From assembly GCA_964036315.1 (NCBI GenBank), contig OZ038495.1, positions 26,062,190 through 26,126,189 of the forward strand: a stretch of 64,000 bases of DNA. The letters are read 5' to 3'. Source of the DNA: Acanthosepion esculentum (Eukaryota; Mollusca; Cephalopoda; Sepiida; Sepiidae). This document shows, piece after piece, positions 1 through 13,100 of the stretch; position 1 is the stretch's first letter; each line of letters starts with the position of its first letter. Position numbers and translations under genes: made by a program. The notes under the pieces were generated by a model. That model saw nothing but the letters and a program-made list of their open reading frames with translations. It was not told the DNA's origin and ran no database searches.

Positions 1-271
1 TTCTCTGCATAAATCACTTTCATAAAAAGTATGCAGCAAATTTTCACTTTTAATGTCTCCAATCTGTTACTGTTAGAAATGAAGCTTTAAAAATTTATAC
101 TGTCTCCTTATTTTCTGTAAAATTGAACATCTCCAAATATTTGGCATTTCTTTTATGGTAAACAGATTTACTCCTGTCATAGTTCTGAAATTTGTGTTGT
201 TTTCTTTTTTTTTGGTGGGGGGTTCAAATATTATCAGGTAATGTACCTTGCAACAAACAACTTTCTTTCTT

Positions 272-313
<42 letters not shown>

Positions 314-3300
314 AAAAAAATTTTTTTTTTTTTAATCAATTAGCAACAAATTTTGTAATTTAATAGATTTTATGAAAATCATACGAACTGATTTTGATAT
401 TTCTGAGAGAACAACAAAATCATGTCAGAAGGATGTTTTTGTCTGCACTCAAAAATGCTGCTTAAAGGTTTAAGGAACATGCATGCACATATTTTTTCAT
501 TCTCAATGAAACTAGTTTCATGCAAATTTATCAAGAATCCTTTCAATTTAAATATGTTGTATTATAAGATCTACACGCTCCAGACTTGCATATTGTTGGT
601 ATAATATTCTCTATATCAATTCCCTCGGGGATTATGTAACTTTGCTTAGCTACAGGTTCTTTATACTTCATTACTTTCAGCCACAAGTAAAAAAAAAAAC
701 AAAAAAAACTCAATCTCTTAGAAATGTCTGAGAATTGGAACAAATGCCAGTGAATACTCTGACATGTTGCCAGATGCTTGACTCTGAATAGTGTTGCTGG
801 ACAGTTTTCAATCTACTTAAATATTTAAACTCTCTGAGCAGTCTTTTAAATTTTTGGTGAAACTTTATTCTCCTTCAGTAATAAAGTATTTAATACTTAA
901 GCTATATCAGTGTCTCCAATAGATGTGCTGATCAATTATAAGCTTCTGTGGTTACCAAGGATGATTATTATTTTTTATTTTGTCTCCTTGAACAGTTCAT
1001 TGATATGTTTGTGAAATTCGTAATGTTCAAAATATTTATCTCTGGATATCAACCCAGAATTGAGAAGCTTATAAAATTATTTGATACTATTGTATGGAAA
1101 AAGTGGATTGTCTAATAAAGGTATGTCGGCAGCCAAGAATGAAATTTGCCAATTCACTTTTTTTCCTTTTTAGTTTGTTATAACGTTTGCAAATTCACTT
1201 TTCTATTCCAACAGAACTATTAATGAATCTTTATCACTTTGCTACTTAAAGTAAAGGAATTTTAGAAAAGTTTTACTAGAAACTTGCCAGAGATGCACAT
1301 TAAAGCAGTTCTAATAATGGAATGACTGTAGCTTCTTGTTCACCACAAAAACTATTTCAATAAAAACAGCAATGATGAATGTACACAAGGAAACAAAATA
1401 TCTTAGTTTATAGCTATTAAATTTTTGCAAATCAAAAAGGACTATCAGCAACAAAAGTCTAATATAAAAATCAGTTTTATTTCGGTAAAATGACTTAATA
1501 TTTTCTTTTATAAACCTCAGCTGTGTCACTGCCTCTTTTTTATTTTTATTTTTTTTTATACTGCTGCCACTTTCATTTAATAAAATTCAGCACTTTCCTC
1601 AGTCATGAACATCAGTTTTTGTTTAAAATTTGTTAGTCAAGGTGATTTAAGATCCAATCAACAAGACAGTATACATCAGTTGTTTGATAGCCTTGGAGGA
1701 TGAGTAAAGACCTTGATTTAAATACAAATTATTATTCTTGCTTTCACCTTCCTTTGGCTCCAATTTGTAATGTTATATAACTCCTGGGTATGTAATTTCA
1801 AAGATAGTGTTACAGTGGTATCTTGAATATTCATTAGCCATAAATCTTACAGATGATCACTAATCTTTTTGTCCATCCTCAATTTCAAGTACTAGGCTTT
1901 TAGAAAAGCACTAAAAAACTAAACCGGCATACCTTGTATAAAATACCATTGCCCTATTAAATCTTGAATATTTCACTTTGCTATATCAAAATCTCTGTGA
2001 CTGGATAACATTTTAAAAAAAAAATGAAAAAACATTTTTTTAAAGGTTTCTGCATTAGAGATGGACAAATCAAACTAACAAAAAAAAAATAATAATAATG
2101 ACAACAAAAGTAACCAAAAAAAATAAAAAAGTTTACTAAAAAAACTGAAGCATTCCCTCCATCAAACAAACAAAACAAATCCTTCATTACATATGTTCAA
2201 CTAAATCAAATGAATGTAAAACTTGTGAACTTATTACAAACAATAATCTTTACTGTCCAAAATCTTTGTCAACCACTATCATTGAATCTGAATTTTAATC
2301 ACTGCTGAAGGTTGTTTCCTCTGCTGAACAAGCATATAATTTGGGTCTATTGTTAGCCTCCTGGTCAAAGCACACTGTTCAATTGCAACTGCACAGGACA
2401 TGCATTCCATGCTCTACTCAGTTGCCAAATACTTAACATTTCTATTTGTCATGTTGAGTGGACATCAAATTGTTCATTAAAATTTAGCTAAAAAACAAGT
2501 GAACATGAATTTCTGTTCAAATCTATTCAATAGATATTTTCCAACTGGAAAATTACTGTAATGCTAAACACCGAAATTAAAATGTTTGATTCCTGTATTT
2601 ACTACTCAGTACCATCTTTACTATTGTGAATAAGTCTTTATTTATTTTTTTTGTTTTGTTCTTTGAATAGTGGCAGCCATAGCAAAATTTATCCTTGCTC
2701 CCTCGAGGATTTAATTACTTTAATAATTTTTTTTTTTTTTTTTTTTTCCATGACCAAACCAAGATACTTTGGATTGCTAGCCTCTATTGTTTATCACTCT
2801 TTATTCCCAAAGTTGACCAAATTGAGGATTACTTACATTGGGAAAATTGGTTTGCAACTTGAAAAGAAAGAAATTTTCAACTGTCTATTCTCTTTCTCTC
2901 TCTCATTTTACCATTGAAAGTTCAGTTTTATTCTTTATCATTTGAACAAAGTATTTTTAGGTTGTGAAGTTAATTTTCAAATTTAAGAAGCAAATTTACT
3001 ATCAATGAATTATTTTTTTTAGAAAGATGTTTGGTCACATGACTGGTGAGAAAGATGCTTTGGTCACATTGATGAGGTACAAGCTAATATTAGGACCTCA
3101 GTTGAAAAAAATAAATAAATCTAAGTTTTTTTTGTTTTGTTTTGTTTTTTTTTTTCAATTGAAAATGACTTATAAACTTGAATATAATTTTACTTTAATT
3201 TAATTTAAAAATAAATTTGGTTGCTGAAACATTCAATATTTTAAATAGCTAATGAGCAAACTTTTTTTTTTTAATTTAAATGACTAAACATGAAAAAAAA

Positions 3301-3302
<2 letters not shown>

Positions 3303-3350
<48 letters not shown>
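3303..3350. repeat. (AT)n microsatellite
   Basis: An uninterrupted TA/AT dinucleotide array of about 24 units, followed directly by a short GT run. It is a simple repeat. The short frames across it, which encode Tyr-Ile runs, are artefacts. Confidence 0.95.
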
Positions 3351-3352
<2 letters not shown>

Positions 3353-3659
3353 GTGTGTGTGTGTGCACATGCATCTTGATAAATACTATGAGACTTGTAA
3401 AGAGAAAATTGAATGAATTTTTAAAAACTGAACTTATGTCTTGTTTCTTTAAAAAAAATTTATCATTTTCTTTTGAAAGAAAAAAGTGTACAGGTTCAAA
3501 AATACAGAGTGGATGTGACAAACTCTTTTCAGATTTTGTTTCAAGAATTAAACATATTTTTTTCAACATTTGTTTTGTTGTTTTCTTTATCAACTCAAAG
3601 TTGATTCTTATAATAATAAACTGTGCAAGAAATGTTTAAATTCTAGTTTTATGCACTGC

Positions 3660-3660
<1 letters not shown>

Positions 3661-3699
<39 letters not shown>
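3661..3699. repeat. poly(T) tract
   Basis: A homopolymer of about 38 T after CCCC. It may be the A-tail of an unrecognised minus-strand retroposon or simple slippage; no recognisable body was seen next to it. Confidence 0.85.
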
Positions 3700-3703
<4 letters not shown>

Positions 3704-5377
3704 CTGTTTAGGTTTCATCCCATTGAGCAAATTCAAATCTTAATGTAAAAGAAAATAAAGACTTTCCACTGACTTCAAATACAGTTTTGTCTTGGGGGAA
3801 GGCAGTGAGGGTGATATGTAGAATGTACTGGCATATAAGACAAGATTATTTGAATTTTCTAGTTAAAACTTGTTTCTCCACCAGCAAATTTATTTTATTT
3901 AAAATGCCAGATCTAAATATTACAATTGCTCACATTTTGAGAGTTTCCATGCTTCTACATTTTTTTTTTTTTTTACCTCTTTAAAAGAAGTGAATATTTA
4001 ATTCCAATTTGGTGCATTCATTTATCAAACAAATCCTATTCAATTCCACTAACATTTTCCATGTAAGTTTTTCTCTTTTTGGATCCTGGTGGAATAGCAA
4101 GAGAATTCATACAAAAGACACGATTGAATTAAAAATTAAAGCATTAATTTTTAAAAAAATTACATTTTTTTTTTTCTCTCCTTCCTTTAATCAAATGAAT
4201 ACACACTTCCCTTCTACCATATTTACTCCATGAAACTTACACTAAACCTGATGAAATATATAACAATGAAGGGTGGTTCTTTCTCTTATCTGAAGAAGAA
4301 GAGTCAAATGCGAAAAAAAAAATGTGTCCGTTCAATAGCAGGCTTCAAGATATTAAAATAATGGGTGTTTGGGATATAAATTTTAAAAGCAGAATAAGGT
4401 GTGTTGGTCATCTGGAGCGTGGGGAGCATGAAAAGCTAAAGGAGCAAATGTTGACAATTATTAAAGTAATTAAATGGACAATTCTGGAGGGAACTTAGCC
4501 TTCCTTTAATATATGGCTCCTAGAAAAGCTTCTCCATTCTCAAACTTGATTAAGTTACCTACATTTTCTTGAAGTCCATGGGTTCCAATCTTTTCCTATG
4601 TTGCTTGAAATGGTTTCTTTCCTTTCAGATGCTACACATGAAGACAACTTAAAGTTTACTTGTCTTTTAAATGATAATGAATCTTCTCATTAGAAATAGA
4701 AATGCACTTCATTCATAAAGCAAAGCAATTTTTATGAATATTACTAAAGCAATATGCACTTTTCTAATGGTGAGCACAAACCAATTAAAACCAATAAATA
4801 GAAGTATACATTTTTTTTTTCTTCATATGTTCCCATCATGAAAAATGGGAAAAGTGATTTGATTTTAATTAGCTTGTCTTGAACAGAAACAGGCTATAAA
4901 TTTAATTTAAAAAATTAAGATACAATTTTATTTTTCCTTTCAGTTAAAACAAGAAAACTTCCTGCAGATACGGAATTATTTAAATGACTTTATTTCAAAG
5001 TACAGTATGTCAAAATGAAAATTCACATTTTTAGAAAAATTATTAAAATCTGACTCTAGTGCAGTAGTTCCCAAACTTTTTGAAGCTGGAGTGCACTTGA
5101 AATCCTACCAATAATTGTAGGTGCACTATATACAAATTTCAGAAAAATATGTTATGAAGTGAAATGTTGCAGAAAAGAAATAATGCAATAAAAAAAGTAT
5201 ATAAAATGAAACCTACCTTAAGTTTATTCATTCTTATGTTTATGAAAAACATGAGTCTTAGCGATTTCTTTAATGTTCGGGCATATATTTGATAGGCAAA
5301 TTCTCATTTCCTCGTCAATACAATGAAGAGTTCGTCTCTTTTTGCACTTAATTGTGGTGAGAGCAGAAAAGCCTAAT

Positions 5378-6971
5378 TCACATAAATATGATGTTGCAAA
5401 CTAGTAAAATGGTCAAAGATATTTTTTGGATATTGACACATTCTTTTACAGAAATCCAAAAAGGTTCAAGAGCCAATTCATTATGCTTAATCATCACCCC
5501 ACAATCAGTGGATATAGCTGCCAGTTCTTCTTCAGTTAATGATAAACCAAAATCATTTGAAGTTTCCATGAATTGGTTTCTAATCTAATCATATTGTTCA
5601 GTGTTAAATGATGGAAAATAAGAACTCTGTTTTTTCTACAAACTTGTTAAATGTTCAACAATTATTGGAAGTATTTCATTTATGCATGTTACTTACCAAA
5701 GGAAACATTTCCAAATTACCTTCAACAGCTTTTCTTTTCCAAATCTGTAGTTTTCTCTGAAACACTTTCATTTTCTCAGTAGATGTGAAATTATTTTCTT
5801 TTTTCTCTTGCATGCTACTATTCAAAATATTGAGCTGCTGAAATATATTGGCCAAATACTGTAACCTGGCAATCCAAAATTTGCACCGAAGGAGGTCACA
5901 ATAATGTAATTGTTTCATCTCTTCAAAAAACGTGATAAGTTCTTGTCATAAATCATGTACACAAGTAAATACTTTCCCCTTTGACAGCCACCTCACCTTG
6001 GTGTGTAAAAGTAACTGTCTGTGTTGAGAATCCATTTTGATACAAAGTTGTTTGAATAAACATGATTTGACAGGTCTTGTTTTAAAATTTACCATCTAAA
6101 CAACTTGATCTAAAACTTCGCTTAAGTTTTCTCCCAATGTTTTTACCATCAAGGCCTCCCTTTGAAGAAAGCAATGAATTACGATAACTTTCACATTTTT
6201 TTTTTACAAATGACATAACGCCCTTCATACAACTCACCATAGAAGGGGCCCCGTCTACAAATGCCTACACACGACTTCCATGATAACTGCCATTTATCAA
6301 GATAGTTATTCAGAATGTTAAAAACGTCCTCACATTTTCTATTCACACTTAATTCTTTGCAAAAAGAAACTGATTTACTATTTGGTCTTCGTTAATAAAG
6401 CGAATGTATGCTAGTAGTTGTGCCTTGCTAGTAATATTTGTTGACTTATTAATTTGCAATGCAAAATTTGAATACTGAAGTTTATTACTGCATACATTTT
6501 TCTCGATATCAGAAGACATTTCTAGAATACACCTGTGAACTGTATCATTGGACAGAGGAATCCTGCTTATTTTCATTGCTGCTTCATTTCCCAGCATCGT
6601 CATGACATTTTTTTGCATGCAGGCAAAATAAGTGACTCACCTAAAGTATGAGCTTTCATATTCTGTGCTATCAGTTTTGAGACTTGATAAGAAGTGACTT
6701 GAGCGTTCTCAGAAACAGTCATTATATTTTTAAAACAATTTGCAACTTTTGTTTGCTGTTTGGACAATCCCTTGAAATAACTTGTAGATTTATTTTGTAA
6801 GTGAGAGTGTTTGGTTTTCAAATGATTACTGAAATTTACTAGGAAGCAAGGATTCATTAGCCATTTTACATCCATTACATTGGTTTTGCTGTCTTACTTG
6901 CACTTATGCTTTGCTCACTTCCAGAATTGGATTCTTCAATATCCACGCTTCTCTTTAAAAAACCTATCCAT
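5378..6971 (-). pseudogene. hAT transposase pseudogene
   Basis: Read on the minus strand it starts at 6971 with MDRFFKK, the start typical of domesticated and transposon hAT proteins of the SCAND3/ZBED5/FAM200 group. The BED zinc finger is mostly lost; a remnant with HLKTKHSHLQNK and SYFKGLSKQQ follows. Then comes the hAT core with LQINKSTNITSKAQLLAYIRF (about 6460-6400), which keeps the conserved dimer-domain-proximal style of the family, and later pieces at 5918-5676 and 5569-5378. Frameshifts (for example just after MDRFFKK and near 6610) and stops separate the pieces, so no functional transposase is expected. Confidence 0.7.
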
Positions 6972-7577
6972 TTTGTATGGGTGTATTTATCTGAAAATAA
7001 GTAGTATGCACAACACTTCCACTTTTAACGCCTGCTAGAGCCACACTGGCGCATGCTTGGTTGGCAGAGCTGTACAAATTTCTGAGGAAAGGTGCCATAT
7101 TTGAATTTAAAAAATACTGTGATGTTATTTTTGTATGTATTAGGATAAATTGTGCAAAACAAGATCCCTACTAAAAATAAAAGCATTTGGAAAAGCAAAA
7201 CAAAAATGTAGTTATACTAATTGGAATGTTTTTATAATTAAATGATTTTCTATGTCTGCTTGATTAAGCCTTGTTAATTTAAATCCTTCTAAAGTTTTAT
7301 CATGAAATTCCCTAGAAAATCTGAAAGATGTGATTTAATGGTTGGTTGGTTGGCAGAATTCTGCTCATTTGCAGAGTCAGATTTTAAATGTTTTCTTTCA
7401 ATGAAAAAAAGAAAAGAATGGTTTAGCACAGACTTAAATCTTTCGCATTTTAAATTCAGAAATAATATTGCAGTACACCCATTGCATAGAATAAGTAATC
7501 CAGATTGACGTGTTTATGATAAAGTAACAAATTTATCATATTTGCTTATAAACAAATAAGTGATAAATGATAAATTA

Positions 7578-7799
7578 TTGGGTTGGTGCATAATTATCAG
7601 GCGTTTTCGTAGGCGAGTTATTTGTTAATAAAAATTGCTGTTTTGTTTACTTTTTTTAATAAAAATATTTTATTTTCAGGTTATAAAAATGCGTATCAAT
7701 AATTATACACTCCAGCATAAAAATGTTATTGTTGAATTATCTTTCTTTTTTCATAATAAATATTGTTTAAAAACGCCTGATAATTATGCACCAACCCAA
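7578..7799. mobile_element. mariner-type MITE, perfect terminal inverted repeats
   Basis: Begins TTGGGTTGGTGCATAATTA and ends with the exact reverse complement; the match runs about 30 bp without a mismatch. It is flanked by TA on both sides (7576-7577 and 7800-7801), as expected for Tc1/mariner insertion. The TTGGTTGGTGC-like end resembles mariner elements of the Hsmar1/MADE1 type. It is only 222 bp long with no transposase domain, so it is non-autonomous. It sits inside the older hAT element. Confidence 0.85.
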
Positions 7800-8113
7800 T
7801 ATTATGAAAGTATAAATTTTAAATAAACAATCCTAATCATCATTTCATCTTACATAATTAATCTTTTAGTAATCAAATATCTCAAATTAGGCATGGAGGA
7901 CCAACCAGCAACTCCTATCAGTTCAATACAAAAAAAAAACAAAAAAACCCAGCTTCCTATCATTGAAGCTTTTCTCGAGGGCTATCCGCAATAAGATGGG
8001 TACCGCAATATAATAAAGTAAATATATTTATTTTTTATATCTAGACACGTATTTCTCTGGAATGCCAGGGCACACCTAGACATCTTCCAGCACCATTTGT
8101 GAACCACTATAGT

Positions 8114-9140
8114 GATATTATGTAAGACAACTTTTCTAAATATCTCATTGAAACAAAATGCAACAAGATTAAGTTAAAAATAAAATATCTTTAAATTAAC
8201 TTTCATAAGAAACATGGGAAAAAATGTGTCCATCTGCAAACAGAAGTCTCGTAGATGTTGCAAGTTTTAAAAATATTTTTTGTTGATAAACAAAAAAAAA
8301 AAAAAAAAACGAGACTGTTGGAAGGAGTTACCTTACCCAAGTTGTAGCTTCAGTTATAGAAGGAAAAATATTTTCTGAAGTTAAGGTTGATATTTTTTTA
8401 AAATCATTTTATTGTATCAGAATTGCTGTAATCATTTATTTGAAGATTCTAATTAAAGAAAAAAAATAGGCAAGATAATCTAAATCCTAAGACAAACAGA
8501 ATATTAAAAAAAATAATTTAGTTTTGTAGACATAAATCTGCAAGTTTTATAAATTTACAGAAATCTCAAGGCTTGAAAAATATTGAACTCTTAAAGTATT
8601 CATTGTGACCCAAAACTTATATTTAATGGTACAATTGTCCTATTACATTCAAGATGTACAGGTATACCTCAGCTTACAGCGTTTTGAGCTAAGTTGTTCT
8701 CAATTATGTCATTTATCAAAAAACTATATGGAAAAATTAAAATCAAGTTTAAGTAATTTTATTCGACTTTATGTCTGACTGCCACAAATATTGAAGTCAT
8801 AATATCACTAGAAAAGTGTTAAAAGCACAAACTCATGTAACTACAATAATAAATAAGAATAAAAGTATATAAAATCATATTAAAATATGTACATTTACAG
8901 TAATTGTTAATATAATCATCATAAATCCTAGAGAATGAAATATGAAAATATCTGTGATTTTGTGTTGTCGTCTTATTTAATGGTCTTTAAGAGCTCAATA
9001 TTGGGGTTTTCCATGGTAGTTCCAATATCTACCATTTGGCAGCGTTGTCAGTGCCACTTGTGATTCCTGTGAAATTGAAATCCAGTTTAGGTATAAACAC
9101 ACAGTATATGTCTACGTATCGCCTACTCTCTCATTCTCAC
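8114..9140. other. AT-rich non-coding interval with a possible transposon end
   Basis: There is no gene. At 8657 the sequence CAGGTATACCTCAGCTTACAG resembles the end of a pogo/Tigger-like DNA transposon, but I could not find a matching partner end, so this is only a suggestion. Confidence 0.4.
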
Positions 9141-9145
9141 ACTCT

Positions 9146-9300
9146 AGGTCCTGTCACTGGATCCATTGCACCATGTGTCCTCAAGGACACATGGCACAGT
9201 GGATAAAGGCATTAGTTAGGTCCAGTGACAGGACCCAAAGAGTTCAATACCTGGTTACGGCGGTGGAGAACTTGAAGAGAGGAATTAATAGGAGATAACT
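9146..9300 (+). repeat. tRNA-derived SINE head with inverted partial copy
   Basis: TGGCACAGTGG at 9192-9202 fits an RNA polymerase III A box, and GAGTTCAATACC at 9240-9251 fits a B box, so this is a tRNA-derived SINE head. The same head recurs at 39311-39430. Immediately upstream (9146-9180) part of it is repeated in inverted orientation, giving a hairpin whose arms contain the gtcc...cactgga and ggacacatgg motifs. It is not a functional tRNA gene because no full cloverleaf can be drawn. Confidence 0.6.
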
Positions 9301-9560
9301 GACATCCATTAGACATGGCACGTGGAACTAGAACAGTCTACCCCAATGAGCGAAATAAAGGGTTCAGTTCAATATTCCAGTGTACAATGGCCGAAACGTG
9401 ATAAATATGGCAACAAAGATGAGGACAATAGTCCAAATAATGTAAATAGTGAACATAATACCTCATCTCAGAAATATAGACAGATACTGAGTTTGAGAAG
9501 AATCATGCAGATTCCAAGACCAACGTCATCCTTTACATTGTTCTCTTCAGGTACATAATC
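9301..9560 (+). repeat. foldback/Penelope-like repeat tail, diverged copy
   Basis: This segment aligns by eye with 39455-39660: aactagaacagtctacccc, gaaataaagggttc, ggccgaaacg and caaagatgaggacaatagtcc occur in the same order in both. Here about 30 bp around the CTGAAGA core is missing. It directly follows the SINE head as it does at 39 kb, so the two parts move or duplicate together. Confidence 0.6.
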
Positions 9561-9791
9561 AATAAGCAGAGATTCTGGGGAGGTCTCATGTGATTCTAAT
9601 TTATGCATGAGACTGCCTTCAAGTTCCTGTTAACAAAGAAAATCCTTCTATGGTAAATTCATATTGGCCTTGACCTACACAACTAGCAACAAGCTAATCA
9701 GTTGATCATTGTTTTAGTAACAACAACAAATTAAATTACCCAAACAAATCTCTCTAGGTTCAACCAAGAACTCCAGGGAATTGTTTCATTT

Positions 9792-9855
9792 TTTATTCAG
9801 TATTTACAAAAATTGTTTTCACATATTTCTACAGCCTTTTACAAAAATGTTTATT
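9792..9855 (-). promoter_or_regulatory. MRPL19 polyadenylation signals
   Basis: AATAAA occurs on the minus strand at 9855-9850 (18 nt after the stop) and again at 9797-9792. The second gives a more usual 3' UTR length. Both are inferred from the hexamer only. Confidence 0.45.
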
Positions 9856-9872
9856 AAAAGAAAGGAAATTGG

Positions 9873-10112
9873 TTATAGTTTCTTCAGAGTTTCTTTAAAA
9901 TCTGAAGTGTGAGATGAAACTTCGTGGAATATCTTCGCAGCTTCATCATCATTGATAGTTTCTCTGTAATTCTTCATCAGATCTTTCTCCTCCCAAGGCT
10001 TGGCAACCCGAGCTGCTTTGTCATAAAATCTCTGAGGAAGTTCAAGGTCCTGCACACCTTTTAAGTTCATCCGTTCATATCGTTGGAGCCAAGGACGAGG
10101 GTTCAACTTTAC
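9873..10112 (-). CDS. MRPL19: MRPL19 exon 6 (terminal)
   Basis: The acceptor is TTCAAG before GTAAAGTTGAAC. It encodes KLNPRPWLQRYERM through HTSDFKETLKKL and the stop. It is the C-terminal extension of metazoan bL19m. Confidence 0.93.
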   Translation of the reverse strand, partial: VKLNPRPWLQRYERMNLKGVQDLELPQRFYDKAARVAKPWEEKDLMKNYRETINDDEAAKIFHEVSSHTSDFKETLKKL

Positions 10113-13100
10113 CTTGAATAAATAGATAATAATCATCTTACATAGTCTCTAAGATAACTTAATATTCATCAAGTTGATATTTACCTAGTTAAGTCCTGTA
10201 TCATAAAGAATAATGGCAGTAAGAACTTTGCAATTAGGAATTTATCTTGCCTTGAAAATTAATAAATACCAAACTATTGTCTAAAATAAAAAGTTATTTT
10301 CATTTATTAATAAAAAAATTACTTTTGACGGTGGAGTAATGGATATCAACGCGGATTGAGGAATCAGAGAGCCGAGTTCAAATTCCAGTTGAATCCATTA
10401 CATTCACTTACGTGCTAATATCCTTGAGAAAGGTATGAATCCTCTTCTTCTCCCCCCCCCCAGCTATAGGTAAATAGCAGGACAGACAGGGTTCTATAGC
10501 CTTGGATGGCAACTGCTCTACCACAGAAAGAAATGACAACCTACTGCAGGAAAAAATCTGCCTCGTCAGTCATGTATTGAAAAACACATGATCGCCTAAG
10601 TGTGTATCATGCATGGCACATAACTGTATTTTACCATTTTTCACTTAACTTCATAATTCCATCCTCAAACTTTTTCAGCAAAGAACTGCCTTTTGCAGTC
10701 TTCCAGAAAACTGAATTCATTAAGAGAATTTTGTAAAAAATAGAATAAATGGTAATCTAATGATTTGTTAAGATTTAAGATGAGGGAAAATTTTCCAGCT
10801 AAGCTCAATTTTTTTTTGTCTGTTCCCCAAAGAAATATGCAGTCTAATATTATTATGTGCAAATATTTGGCTCTTTTACTTAAATTCTGGACAACACTTT
10901 TTGATCATTGATTGTTGCCCTCAGTTGATCAAATTGTGAACAGAAATTATTTGAATTATTCATTTGGTTTACCAGAGAGAATCCACAATAATCACAAAAT
11001 ATAAACAGCACCATCTTTGGATGAAGACCAGCTTTTGATATGGTTGGTGAGGCTTTATTTCATTTGACCCACATTGTAAAATACCCACTTTTCAATGTCT
11101 TCCGCAATTCAAATTTTTAAAAATAAAGCAAATACAATTTTTTTTTGGAAACCACACATGAAAGTGACTATCATAACCAAAGGGTTAAGACTGATTTTGA
11201 GCATTTTTGGCTCTCTTCTCTCTGCTATAACACTGCTTATTCTCAATGTCTTCATTGAATGATTATTAACCTATTAAACTGGTCAATCTAAAATTGGAGC
11301 ATTGTTTATTAAATTTGATGTCCATGTTGCATTTTCAAACTAATTCTCTGTTCAGGACTTAATAATTTTCCAAATACAAAATTTCTTTTCAATCAAATAT
11401 TTACTTACTTTTATAGGATTGACAGGTACTTTGCTTCCTTTAGCAAATTGCACCGGCTCAAAGTCAAAAGGAATTGTACTGTATTCTGGAGGGGCATCTC
11501 TCAAATAGTACAATTCCTCATCCAACCGTTTTTCTAGTTTTAACATTTCTATCTTCTGAATATGAGGATGATACATTTCATATCTTATTTCAATTCCTGC
11601 AAAAAAAATAATATGCAAACTTTATCGTTTGACAGAGAAAAGGTTGATTTATCAAAATAGTTTATATATTGTAGTACCAAGTTTATATATTGTAGTACCA
11701 AAAATTTAATTATTTTATGAAGATGCAGCCATTATGTGTGTATGTCTTTAATTCTATCAGAGTTTTTTTTTCTTCTTAAAAGCTGTGCAGGATGATCTGA
11801 GAAGAGTGATTGAATGTAAATGGTCAAATATTCTCTTATTTCATGTACTGAAGTTCATGAATTGGAAATTCTCATCATGTCATCTTCAACTGTAACGAAT
11901 ATGACAGTGACAGAAATCTCTATCGAGATGGCTGGCAAAGGGACACGGTCTAAAAAGAATTAAATTCTTATTGTTTCTTCAAGATTTGAGTACAAAAGTT
12001 AAATTTAGTCTCCCATTTTAAATTTTGCACAACAGTTAATTGAATGTAATGGTCAGTAAAATTGTTTTATGTAAGAATTTGATCAAATCAGAACAAGGTA
12101 ATTTTGGTAAATTCTTCCAAATTTGATCAAATCGGAACAAGGTAATTTTGGTAAATTCTTCCAAATTTGATCAAATCGGAACAAGGTAATTTTGGTAAAT
12201 TCTTCCAAATTTGATCAAATCGGAACAAGGTAATTTTGGTAAATTCTTCCAAATTTGATCAAATCAGAACAAGGTAATTTTGGTAAATTCTTCCAAATTT
12301 GATCAAATCAGAACAAGGTAATTTTGGTAAATTCTTCCAAATTTGATCAAATCAGAACAAGGTAATTTTGGTAAATTCTTCCAAATTTGATCAAATCAGA
12401 ACAAGGTAATTTTGGTAAATTCTTCCAAATTAGGCAAAAAATATGATGATTATGTGATTGTTTTTAGTGGGGTTCATTGATGTGGAAGCTGTGTTTCAAT
12501 CTGCTGTTTGGCAATTAGTAGCAGAGTGTACCATATTGACAATTTATTACAGCAGGTTTTAAAATGCAACCTATTCTTGGAGACAAAGAAAGCTCAATCT
12601 TCAAATTTGGGAACATTTTTTGCTCTTTCTCTCTCCCTCTCTCCCTCCGTCTACACATATGATTGTATTAGAAAATGAGATTGGAAAGGAAAAGAGAGAA
12701 AATAGCTGACAAGTTAGATTTCCTGTTTTTAAACGATGAGAATACTTGTATATCTGCCATTTAAAGAACTCTATGATAAGCCTTCTGGTATTACAGGTAT
12801 CTTAGTAAAGTTTGAATATCTGTATCTTTGCCTTGAGTTCAATGTTAGATGACAATGACAATGGCTATCCCCTTCCCGATTTCCCCTGTCTCACTGCGCA
12901 CAATGTCAGTGGCATTTTCATTACAACCTAGGAAGTCTCAATATTTATCAAAAATCTTGACCCCTAAGAAGGCCGCCATGAGTTGAGACAATATCCCACC
13001 ATTAGTCCGATATACAGAGTTCATATATCATCAACAACTTCAAAAATTATTCGATATTGATAGCTTTAGTGATAATGGAGATGAATTTCCAAACGAATCT

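Larger units (their letters stand above)
1..5055. other. non-coding AT-rich interval, no gene recognised
   Basis: I see no conserved coding segment on either strand. All open frames are short and built of low-complexity Phe/Lys/Ile-rich translation. The stretch holds homopolymer T tracts (about 268-307, 3661-3699) and an AT dinucleotide array (3303-3350). It lies beyond the 3' end of MRPL19 and is probably intergenic. Unrecognised old repeats could be present. Confidence 0.6.
5060..8113 (-). mobile_element. degenerate hAT transposon (SCAND3/ZBED5-like)
   Basis: The left end reads CAGTAGTTCCCAAAC and the right end, read on the minus strand, contains TAGTGGTTCACAAAT. These are imperfect inverted ends of the Charlie-like hAT type. 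Candidate 8-bp flanks are ctctagtg on the left and ctatagtg on the right (7 of 8 match), although the exact right end is uncertain. Inside is a broken minus-strand transposase and, at 7578-7799, a later mariner MITE. The copy is old: the ends differ from each other and the transposase frame is broken several times. Confidence 0.7.

Noticed and set aside
73..339. Lys-rich 88-aa frame
   Set aside because: It is the translation of a poly-T tract; no conserved sequence.
12081..12432. CRISPR-like regular repeat
   Set aside because: The copies are contiguous with no variable spacers, and the genome is eukaryotic; it is a minisatellite.
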